From Paraburkholderia sp. BCC1886 (GTDB lineage: Bacteria; Pseudomonadota; Gammaproteobacteria; Burkholderiales; Burkholderiaceae), in the NCBI RefSeq assembly GCF_900996245.1, contig NZ_CAAJGK010000042.1:1-64000 (forward strand): 64,000 bases of DNA. Direction: 5' to 3'. Made by a program: the position numbers and the translations under genes. Shown piece after piece: positions 16,394-24,090 of the stretch (the first letter of the stretch is position 1; each line of letters begins with the position of its first letter). Under the pieces are notes generated by a model. The model searched no databases. It worked only from the letters and a program-made list of their open reading frames with translations, and was not told the DNA's origin.

Positions 16394-18211
16394 TCACGCC
16401 AGCAGCGGCACCAGCATCGCTGCCAGCCGCGCGATCGTGGCGCCGATACCCGCGATCAGCGCGCCGATTCCTTCGATAGCCGCGAGCGCGACCGCGACCT
16501 CCCATAGCAGGACTGCCGCGATCGCGATGGCCAGCGCTTCGATGAACGCGACCCCGGCGGCCTTGAGCATTTCGCCGATCATCTGCATGGCCACGGCTTC
16601 GATCACGACCGGCACGAGTTGGAGCGTCAACTGACGCATCCGTCTTTCGAATTCCTTCTGCAATTCGGCCATGGTCATCTGGGTAGCTTTGGCGCACAGT
16701 GCCGCCATCGACTCCTGGAGCAGGTTGCGAACCTGCGCCTGCAAACGTTGGCGCAACTCGACGATCACCCGGTCCAGAAACTCTCTGGCCAGCATGCGAA
16801 TATCTGCCTCGAATGGCGCGAGCCTTTTCGCGAGCAACTCCAGCGTGATGTCCCCGCCGAGCGGTAACTGCCCGAGCGGCAGCAGTCCCTTCACCTGCGG
16901 CAAATCGGTGATACGGCCGAGAATCTCGCGCAACGACAGGCTGCCCAGCTTTTTTATTGCGGGCGCTTCGATCTCCTGCTGGATATAGCGCTGCACCGCG
17001 GCCTGCGCCGGGTCCATCGCGCGATTGAGAAACGCGTCGACGCGCCCCTGATCGTTCACGCCACACAGCAGCGTGTCCTGCGCCTTTTCGTCGACCGACT
17101 TGAACGCCACCACGCCGTCGCGGCACCATGACAGGTTGACCTGTCTACCGTCGATACTGCGCGATGCCGGCAAAGGCAGGCTCCCCATGCGCATGGCGCG
17201 CACCGAGGTAATGCGATCGCCGGTATGTCCGCGGCCTGCCCAGATCCGGTTGACCTCGCTGAGCGAACGGTTGCCTTGGCGCACGTAGTTCAGCAACTGA
17301 CGCTCGGCGAACTCCGCGTCGGCCCAGGTCGCCCGCTTTACCTCGATGCCTTCGAGTGCGGTGCCCGACAGCACCACGATATCGGCGCGACCGAAACCAT
17401 CGTCGCCGATGATCTGCGGATCGATGACATCGCCCTTGCCATGACGCGGATTGTGCTCCGTGCGCCACGGCGCCGCGCTGGCGCCCTTCACGACGAATTC
17501 CGTGGCCACCGGACCTAGACCCGCTGCGTCGACAGCCAGGCTGTCGCGCACCTGAGACTCCGGCATCTTATTGCGTTCTTCCGGTCCGTCGAGCAAATGG
17601 CGGCAGCGGGCATAACGACGCAAGACGGGTCTGCCGCCGCTTTGCTGCATCACGTGGACCAGTTCGTGAGCCAGAAGCGCGCGATTGCCGGTCTGACCGG
17701 CGCCCAGAACGACGTGATTGCCAACCGTATAGGCGAGCGCATCGACGGCGCTCGACGACTCGTTCGCGCGCGAGTCCGAATGCACGCGGACCCCCGAAAA
17801 ATCATGACCGAAGCGCGATTCGAAGAAGGTCCGCGTCGACGCGTCGAGGGGATGGCCGGCGGCATGAAGCGTGTCGTGGACCGCATCGGGGACTGGCCGG
17901 ACCAGGCCGGTTACGTGGCTCGGGCTCTGCGGTTTGCGGCGCAGCTTGTCGTCTTCGTCACAGTCCGCGCATTTGCGGCTGATCTGCTGGGGCGCATTGG
18001 CGATGGGCGTGTCGGGTACCGGCATCCGCATGACGGCGGCGGCAAGCTGGTCGGCTTCGCGCTCCAGCGGATCGTCGACGCGCCCGATGACGAGACCGGG
18101 TCGCGCCGCGTTGGTCTGCGCGCCGTTTCGATGCGTCGCGGGCGAACGCGCCACCTGCGTACCCGTCGCCGATGGTGCGGCTGGTTTCACACTACGGGGC
18201 ATGCTGAACAT
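16394..18211 (-). CDS. DUF4157 protein, probable eCIS effector with nuclease-like motif
   Basis: A 605-residue last gene of the contractile injection operon. N-terminal region: a CADCDEDD element (81-88) then the DUF4157 domain (about 105-200), with the metallopeptidase-like motif AHELVHVMQQ (H182, E183, H186). DUF4157 is a hallmark domain of proteins encoded in and loaded by eCIS loci. The middle region contains RADIVV, then GIEVKRATW: D277 and E290-x-K292 have the spacing of a PD-(D/E)XK nuclease core. The end (about 530-605) is Ala/Ile/Leu-rich and membrane-like. Inference: a multi-domain toxin. GGAG lies 6 bases before the ATG. Confidence 0.75.
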   Translation of the reverse strand: MFSMPRSVKPAAPSATGTQVARSPATHRNGAQTNAARPGLVIGRVDDPLEREADQLAAAVMRMPVPDTPIANAPQQISRKCADCDEDDKLRRKPQSPSHVTGLVRPVPDAVHDTLHAAGHPLDASTRTFFESRFGHDFSGVRVHSDSRANESSSAVDALAYTVGNHVVLGAGQTGNRALLAHELVHVMQQSGGRPVLRRYARCRHLLDGPEERNKMPESQVRDSLAVDAAGLGPVATEFVVKGASAAPWRTEHNPRHGKGDVIDPQIIGDDGFGRADIVVLSGTALEGIEVKRATWADAEFAERQLLNYVRQGNRSLSEVNRIWAGRGHTGDRITSVRAMRMGSLPLPASRSIDGRQVNLSWCRDGVVAFKSVDEKAQDTLLCGVNDQGRVDAFLNRAMDPAQAAVQRYIQQEIEAPAIKKLGSLSLREILGRITDLPQVKGLLPLGQLPLGGDITLELLAKRLAPFEADIRMLAREFLDRVIVELRQRLQAQVRNLLQESMAALCAKATQMTMAELQKEFERRMRQLTLQLVPVVIEAVAMQMIGEMLKAAGVAFIEALAIAIAAVLLWEVAVALAAIEGIGALIAGIGATIARLAAMLVPLLA

Positions 18212-18254
18212 GACATTCTCCCGATCGGCTGATAGTGCTTTAAGGTCCGGTGCG

Positions 18255-18920
18255 TCAAACCACCTGCAGGGGCAGTGAGCGGGTGTCCGCGAGCCGCTTG
18301 TTCAGATAGAACGCGGTCTCGATCCGATAGCGACCCTGCGGCATCGAATCGGGTAACGAGATCGTGAAGCTCGTCTGATAGCCGCCACTCTCCGATTTCG
18401 CCGAAGCGTTTTTGCTATCGGTCTTGAACGGCTCGGTTTTGCCGTACTCGTACAAGCGGATTTCCTCGGTGACGCCGCTGAGCGGCTCGCCCTTGCCCGA
18501 GACGACCTCGACGTTCGATACGATGGTCAGTTCGCCGCCCTTGCGAATGGTCGACGAAGGCGTGGCCTGCACGTCGAGCTTGACGATCTGCGGCTGGGCC
18601 GGCAACTGCCCGCCGTGCGCGTGTCGATAGTCGGCATCGACCTGGGACGCGTCCTTCGTCTGGTGCATCGCAAAGTGAATCGCCACGCAGGCGGCCACGC
18701 CGACCGCGGCGCCACCCGCGGCGCCCTTTCCGCCGCCCACGACCGCGCCGATCGTAGTGGTCAGCGCCGTCGCGCCCACGCACGTCAGCACCTCCTGCGT
18801 GCTCATGTTTTCACAGGCGGCCAACGCCAGTGACGTCGCCAGCAGCAACGCCTGCGCAGCGCGGCCGGTCGGCAAGCGCAAGGGTAAAAGTAAGGGCGCT
18901 GCGATTCGTATGCGGTCCAT
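18255..18920 (-). CDS. Lipoprotein with glycine-zipper and Ig-like part
   Basis: A 221-residue protein with lipobox ALAAC (Cys 36). A glycine-zipper segment follows (IGAVVGGGKGAAGGAAVGVA, about residues 58-77), as in outer-membrane 17-kDa-type lipoproteins. The C-terminal beta-rich region (about 110-221) resembles a periplasmic Ig-like domain (YEYGKTEPFKTDS, GRYRIETAFYLN). AGGAG precedes the start. It sits between the membrane coiled-coil gene and the DUF4157 gene. It is not a known structural tail protein. It could help anchoring, release or self-protection, but no direct evidence is visible. Confidence 0.6.
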   Translation of the reverse strand: MDRIRIAAPLLLPLRLPTGRAAQALLLATSLALAACENMSTQEVLTCVGATALTTTIGAVVGGGKGAAGGAAVGVAACVAIHFAMHQTKDASQVDADYRHAHGGQLPAQPQIVKLDVQATPSSTIRKGGELTIVSNVEVVSGKGEPLSGVTEEIRLYEYGKTEPFKTDSKNASAKSESGGYQTSFTISLPDSMPQGRYRIETAFYLNKRLADTRSLPLQVV

Positions 18921-18951
18921 GTCCTTCTCCTGGTAATTCGTGTCCAACCGA

Positions 18952-20367
18952 TCACTTCTGCGTCGTGACGTGTGACAGCACGTCCTGCCGTTGTTTGACG
19001 ACCTGCCCGATAAAGCCGTCGATCGCACCGCTCGGCCCGTACGTGCGAGCGACGCGCGCGAGTTGCTCGGCGCAGTCGAAAGCGCTGCTCTGGCGCTGTC
19101 TCTCCGCAACCGCCATCAAGGACGCCGTGAGCTTGTCCTGTTGACGGGCGAGCGCCTTGCGCACGGCGTCGTCCGTTGCCTGCGGGTCGGGCGCGGCCAC
19201 CGGCGGGCACGCGGCCCGTACCGCGCTCGCCGGGGTGGCCGCCGCGCTCGCGTACAGCGCGGCCTTGGTCTGCTGCGTCAGCGTGGCCTGCTCGTTGCGC
19301 AGCGATTGCTGCAACGCCGTCTGCGTGGCCGCGGTCTCCGACTGCTGCTGGGCCACTCGCGCCTCGCGTTGCGCGACGAGCGCAACCGGTAGACGCGGAT
19401 TCGTCGCGAGGATTCGCGCGGACGTCGTGTCGACGCATCCCCAATCGCTTTTATCGAGGCAGGTATCGGTCTGCTTCAGCAAAGCGTCGAGCGCGGGATC
19501 GGTCGAAGGCGTCCGGTGCGAAGGCACGAACATCGAACCACCGACGCCGATCACCATGCCGGCGAGCGCACCCATGCCGGCCATCAGCCAGCCACGATTT
19601 CCGGTCGGCGTGCCAACGTGTTGTCCCGCATTGGCGTCGATGGTCACGACGCTGCGGGCTTTGTCGCGGAGCGCTTTCTCGAGGTCCTGCTTCGTCGTCT
19701 CGAGCACGGCCAGCAGATGGGTTTTCTCGTCTTCCGCGACTTCACGGGCATGGTGCAGACGGTCGATCTGCTGGACCGCCTCCTGATGAACCTTCTCCAG
19801 TTCGAGCTTCGCGGCTTGCAGCGCGCTATGCCTTTCCTGCAGCGATGCCGAATCCTGTAGCGTCGCGTCGACCGCGCGTTTCTGTTCCTGCGCAACGCTG
19901 CGCTGCTCTGCGCTTTCGGCTTGCAGGCGCAGCGCCGCCAACTGCATCTCGTCGATCTTCTGCTGCAACGCCTGAGCGTCGCCGCGATGCCGGTCCGCTT
20001 CGGCGCGCTGCTCGCCTGCTGCCCGCTCCGCCTGGCGCAAATCTTCTTCGAGCGCGGCCAGACGCTGCCGCAGTTCCGGCGCTACCTGCCCGGACGGCTC
20101 GACCGGTGGCACGATCTCAGGACCGACTGGCTCGACCGATGAACGCCCGGACACTGTCTCTTCCGGCGTCACCGCAGGGCCAGGCGCGGTTTCCGTTTTG
20201 TCTTCCGGCACTACGCCCTGCGGATCGGCCGCGACAGCCTGTTGCTGGCGCCAGACGCAACGCTTCGCGAAGGCGTTGCGGGGCTGCCTGCACTCCTCGA
20301 TGTCGCCATCCGCGCGAACCCTCGAAGGCGAGCGCTGGCAGCCGGGGCAACGTATCTCATCGATCAC
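18952..20367 (-). CDS. Coiled-coil membrane protein with N-terminal zinc-ribbon-like cysteines
   Basis: A 471-residue protein. N-terminal CPGCQ plus further Cys at 26 and 37 could bind zinc. A Pro/Glu-rich linker (45-95), a long Glu/Gln/Ala-rich coiled coil (about 95-238) and one transmembrane helix (GWLMAGMGALAGMVIGVGGS, about 259-278) follow. The C-terminal part has a second helical stretch with several cysteines. The topology suggests a cytoplasmic coiled coil with a periplasmic tail. It is located directly after DUF6519 in the eCIS operon. No family recognised. A role in assembling or tethering the particle at the membrane is a guess; it is not an obvious tape-measure protein. Confidence 0.6.
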   Translation of the reverse strand: MIDEIRCPGCQRSPSRVRADGDIEECRQPRNAFAKRCVWRQQQAVAADPQGVVPEDKTETAPGPAVTPEETVSGRSSVEPVGPEIVPPVEPSGQVAPELRQRLAALEEDLRQAERAAGEQRAEADRHRGDAQALQQKIDEMQLAALRLQAESAEQRSVAQEQKRAVDATLQDSASLQERHSALQAAKLELEKVHQEAVQQIDRLHHAREVAEDEKTHLLAVLETTKQDLEKALRDKARSVVTIDANAGQHVGTPTGNRGWLMAGMGALAGMVIGVGGSMFVPSHRTPSTDPALDALLKQTDTCLDKSDWGCVDTTSARILATNPRLPVALVAQREARVAQQQSETAATQTALQQSLRNEQATLTQQTKAALYASAAATPASAVRAACPPVAAPDPQATDDAVRKALARQQDKLTASLMAVAERQRQSSAFDCAEQLARVARTYGPSGAIDGFIGQVVKQRQDVLSHVTTQK

Positions 20368-20382
20368 GGCAGGCTCCTCGGC

Positions 20383-21822
20383 TCATACCTGGCCTTTGTA
20401 GACGAACATATCGTCGGCAAAGCTCTCGAGCGTTCGCGCGCCGAACCTGCGCGTCAACGGCACGACCAGGCTTAGTTTCTCGCCGTCGGACTCCACGATG
20501 GCCAGCGGCGCGTAGTGATGGTCGATGCCATGCGGCGGCAGCGCGGCCGGCTCGTCGTCCCGTTGCGGCCAGAGCACGTCGCCGGTCGCGACGCGCGCGG
20601 GAATCAGCCAGTAATCGCCGCTGCGATACTCGTGGTCGTCCGCCTGGTCGAACATGATCTCGATGCCATCCTCGAGCGCGAGCCATTGCTGCTCGACGAT
20701 CGCGGCCGCATTTTCCGCGAGTTGCAGGCCGCCTTTTTGCGGATCGCCCGCGCGCTGATCCCAGCGGCGCAGCACGAGCACCGCATCGCGCTGGGGAATG
20801 TGCTGAGTTAAAGCAGTATCTACTGTCACGGTCCGCGTCACAGGGTCCACGGTCAGGACCCTGGCAAGCGGCGGCGCATGCTCACGCGGTGTGCGTTCGT
20901 CATGAACCAGTTCGACGAATTGACCCGTCGCGAGCGACATCGTGTCGTCGCGCGCCCAGTTCGCGAGCGTCACCGAGAGACCGTCGTCGGCGAGACTGGC
21001 AACCGCGAACGCCACCACGCCGTTGTCGCGCGAGAACTTGAAACTCGGCGCGGGACGATCGCCCGCTTTTCCACCACGATGAATTTCGACCCGGTACAAC
21101 TGGTTCTCCGGGCCGCGATAGGTGCGTGGGCCGCGGCCGTCGCCATTCCCGTCGCCCTGCCCGTCGTCGGCGGGTCGTGCACGGGCGCGCAGGGTGCCGC
21201 GCCGCTCGCGGCTCCAGCTGGCGGTCAACGCATCCCACTTCGGATTCAGCGACGCGAAGCTCGCGGCTTTCGTCTGCAAGGCCATCGCGCGGACCTGCCA
21301 GGCCACGCGCATGCGCGCGGCCGTATCGACGCCGCCGAGTGCGACCTCGCGGATCGCCGCCGTATCGAGCGCCGTTACCTCGTGTTCCCACACGTCCAGA
21401 TAAACCAGGTAGCTGCCCGCCTCGTGAATGCCGCCGTTGCGGTGCGCATGCGGAGCCTGTTGCGAGTAGCACAGCGGACCCGGGTTGTCGCACAGCAGGC
21501 CGTCGACGTAGTACCGCCCTTTCGACAGGATCAGGTCGCCCGCCGCGAGCCCGTCGAGCTCGGATTGCAGCGCCTTGCGATCGGCCTGCGTGAACTCCTC
21601 GTCGAGGTCGGCCGCCGTGAGCACGATGCGAAATCCGCACAAACCCACCGGCCCGCCGAAGCGGCCGACCAGATCCGTCATCATCGTGCGCAGCGTCTGC
21701 AGCAGGATGGACGACTGCTCGTTCAGATCGGCGTCGAGCTGCGGTCTGCCCTGTTGCCAGACCAGCCGGCTGAACCCCTGCAGGGCGTCGAAACTGTCGC
21801 GCGAAATATCGACGTTTTTCAT
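20383..21822 (-). CDS. DUF6519 eCIS-associated protein
   Basis: A 479-residue protein starting MKNVDISRDSFDALQGFSRL. The N-terminal signature DSF-x7-SRLVWQQGRPQLDADLNEQ (about residues 9-35) is characteristic of the DUF6519 family, found in eCIS and related tail-like loci next to baseplate genes. A central beta-rich part (RGPENQLYRVEIH, SRDNGVVAFAV) and a Trp-rich C-terminal part follow. Likely a baseplate-periphery or fibre-adaptor component; its exact place is unknown. It is separated from the upstream tail-protein-I-like gene by about 70 bases. Confidence 0.75.
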   Translation of the reverse strand: MKNVDISRDSFDALQGFSRLVWQQGRPQLDADLNEQSSILLQTLRTMMTDLVGRFGGPVGLCGFRIVLTAADLDEEFTQADRKALQSELDGLAAGDLILSKGRYYVDGLLCDNPGPLCYSQQAPHAHRNGGIHEAGSYLVYLDVWEHEVTALDTAAIREVALGGVDTAARMRVAWQVRAMALQTKAASFASLNPKWDALTASWSRERRGTLRARARPADDGQGDGNGDGRGPRTYRGPENQLYRVEIHRGGKAGDRPAPSFKFSRDNGVVAFAVASLADDGLSVTLANWARDDTMSLATGQFVELVHDERTPREHAPPLARVLTVDPVTRTVTVDTALTQHIPQRDAVLVLRRWDQRAGDPQKGGLQLAENAAAIVEQQWLALEDGIEIMFDQADDHEYRSGDYWLIPARVATGDVLWPQRDDEPAALPPHGIDHHYAPLAIVESDGEKLSLVVPLTRRFGARTLESFADDMFVYKGQV

Positions 21823-21894
21823 TGTTTCCTCCGTCTGCTCTCATCGGTCCGAGAGGTGGCGCTTAGGTGCGCGGTGTGGTCGGGCGCGTTCGGT

Positions 21895-24090
21895 TCAGGT
21901 GACGACGATGACGCCTGCGTCGCTCTGCGCCGGCACGAAGCCGCTCAGGCGAGCCAGCAGATTCGCCATGCGCTGCGGCTGGTAAAGATCGTGGAATACG
22001 CCCATCTCCGATTCGTCGTCGGCACCCTGCAGGATTTCCGGCGCGCAGTCGCCGGCCAGCTGGCAATAGGTCGGCGACCCGTAGCGCACGTCGTTGAAGA
22101 TGGGCCGCACGCGCACGGCCGCGTCCGCGCGCGCCTCGGCACTTTGCGCACGGGAGATCGCCAGATCGGGCTCGCATTCGAAACGGCGTGGCGTGTGCGA
22201 GTCCGGCGGTACGTAGCAGAAACGCACGCAGCCGCTCTGCCGCCGCGCGACCTCGACACGGCCGTTGAAGAGAGAGTTCTCGCCGAGTTCGAGCGCGTTC
22301 ACCCGGACGCCGCCGAGCACCGTGGATCGAACCGCGCGCAGCACCACGTGCGCCGCGGCTTTTTCCGCGCCGATCGCGTGGTATCGCTGATGCACGGAAT
22401 CGATCACGCTGTCGACGATAGTGAGCGGCAGCGGCTCTTCACCCGGACGGTCCGCGGCGGCCACGATGGGCCCCAGAATGCTGTGATCGATCAGCACGCG
22501 AACACCGGTTCTCGCCAGCGCGAGACTCGCGAAGTGTTCGCGCGACTCGGACTCGGCCTGTCCCGACAGACGCTCGATCTCCCAGCCCGGCACCAGCGTG
22601 CAGTGGCGGATCGTCAGCTGCGCGAACGGGCCTTTCAGCTGGAGGCCGCGTCCGCAGATCAGCAGACCTTCGAGCACCAGCCTGCTGGTCGACTCGCCCG
22701 TAATCGTGATCGCGTCCGCGCGGTTAGCCTGATAGTCGAGCTGGCGGATCACGGGCCGCACACCGCTCGCGGCCCGGATCTCCAGGCTCTGCATGTTTTC
22801 TTCGAACGCGATCCGGACCGGCTCGACATACACGTCGCTGGTGGCGAATTCGATCACGGCATGAGGCGGCTTGTCCTTGCGCCACGCCTGTAACGCTTCT
22901 TCCAGTTTGGTGAAGCCGCCTGCGCCGACGCGATAGAACCCGCGGCTTCCAGTCCATGCGGTCGCGGCGCGCGCATACGTGCCGCCGCCGAGGTCGGCAC
23001 TTGAACCATAGTGGTACGACACCATCAGCCCACCTTCAGGCGCTTCGTTCGGCGCGAACATGAGACGGCCGCGCTCCGGGTCGATGGCGATCTCGCCGGT
23101 GCGCAGCGTGGCTGTCCAGCCGGACAGATCGGCTACGACTAGCCGTTCGAGCGCAACGGGCGTTTTTGCATGACGATCCGGCCACAACGTGAAGCTGGCG
23201 CCTGGGCCGTAGTAAGCAGCTTTCACGCGAGCGTGACGCGTAGCAATATCCGCGCGACGCAGCGCGAGCGGCAAGGGCCGGAGGAAGGCGCCGGGCTCGG
23301 CGGGATCGGCTTCGGCGGCTTGCGGGAGAGCGGCGACCTTAGCCCCGCTCGTCGAGCTTGTCCCGTTCGTCGCGTTCGCGAACAGCGGGCAATCGTTGCC
23401 CAGCACGCTGAACGTATAGCACTCGCGTCCTTCCCATTCCACGCAGTAGGCCTGCGTACGCTCGACTGCATAGCTGCGTAGCCGCCACACCATCACGCCG
23501 ACTGCCGCCGGGTTGTAGAGGCCGCGCGTATGGTTCGATTGCGGACGACGCACATCGACCAGATGCGCGGTTTCGTCGGACGGCGATCCGAGCCGGCCCA
23601 TGGTATCGGCGCGGCGCACTGCCGCCGTGCCGCCTCGTGCAAGGCGAAGATGATCGAGCGCCTGCGTGCCCGCGACGAGCCGACCGTATTCGACCGCCCG
23701 CGACGGCCAGCCCGATACCGCCGAGGCCAGATCGTCGAGCAGCGCGAGCGTGCCCTTGCGACGCCGGTACTTGAGCGTGTTACCGACATCGCGACGCGGA
23801 ATCAGAATCCGGGTGCGCGCCGCCGCCCGCGCCGCCGCCTGCCGATCCGGTTGACCCGCATCGTGCAACGTGCGGTAGCCGATCAGATCGCCGATATAAG
23901 GGACGACCCAGTCTTCACAGGTTTCGATGAACCAGTTGTCGTAGAGCGCTCCCATGTCCGCTTCGAGCGCATCCACCTGCGCGGAGATCACCGAGAGCAG
24001 CATGCGCAGCGGCTCGCCGACCTCGCCGTCGCGCTGCCGGTAAATCGACGGCAGCAACGTGTATAGCCGGTCGTTGAACGAGGTGCTCAT
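21895..24090 (-). CDS. Baseplate protein: tail-protein-I-like domain plus beta-helix (Afp12-like position)
   Basis: A 731-residue protein. The N-terminal ~200 residues match the tail protein I pattern (LYTLLPSIYRQRDGEVGEPL, LEADMGALYDNWFIETCEDW, VPYIGDLIGYRTL). From about 470 onward there is a right-handed beta-helix-like region with regularly spaced Ile/Val (SLEIRAASGVRPVIRQL, SRLVLEGLLICGRGLQLKG, VVLRAVRSTVLGGV). In eCIS clusters such proteins sit at the baseplate wedge and carry fibre-like or receptor-facing parts. Its ATG overlaps the J-protein stop (ATGA). Confidence 0.75.
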   Translation of the reverse strand: MSTSFNDRLYTLLPSIYRQRDGEVGEPLRMLLSVISAQVDALEADMGALYDNWFIETCEDWVVPYIGDLIGYRTLHDAGQPDRQAAARAAARTRILIPRRDVGNTLKYRRRKGTLALLDDLASAVSGWPSRAVEYGRLVAGTQALDHLRLARGGTAAVRRADTMGRLGSPSDETAHLVDVRRPQSNHTRGLYNPAAVGVMVWRLRSYAVERTQAYCVEWEGRECYTFSVLGNDCPLFANATNGTSSTSGAKVAALPQAAEADPAEPGAFLRPLPLALRRADIATRHARVKAAYYGPGASFTLWPDRHAKTPVALERLVVADLSGWTATLRTGEIAIDPERGRLMFAPNEAPEGGLMVSYHYGSSADLGGGTYARAATAWTGSRGFYRVGAGGFTKLEEALQAWRKDKPPHAVIEFATSDVYVEPVRIAFEENMQSLEIRAASGVRPVIRQLDYQANRADAITITGESTSRLVLEGLLICGRGLQLKGPFAQLTIRHCTLVPGWEIERLSGQAESESREHFASLALARTGVRVLIDHSILGPIVAAADRPGEEPLPLTIVDSVIDSVHQRYHAIGAEKAAAHVVLRAVRSTVLGGVRVNALELGENSLFNGRVEVARRQSGCVRFCYVPPDSHTPRRFECEPDLAISRAQSAEARADAAVRVRPIFNDVRYGSPTYCQLAGDCAPEILQGADDESEMGVFHDLYQPQRMANLLARLSGFVPAQSDAGVIVVT

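Noticed and set aside
20878..22893. 671-codon plus-strand frame across DUF6519 and tail-protein-I genes
   Set aside because: Spans two well-supported leftward genes and their gap; sequence is Arg/His/Ala-rich with no domain.
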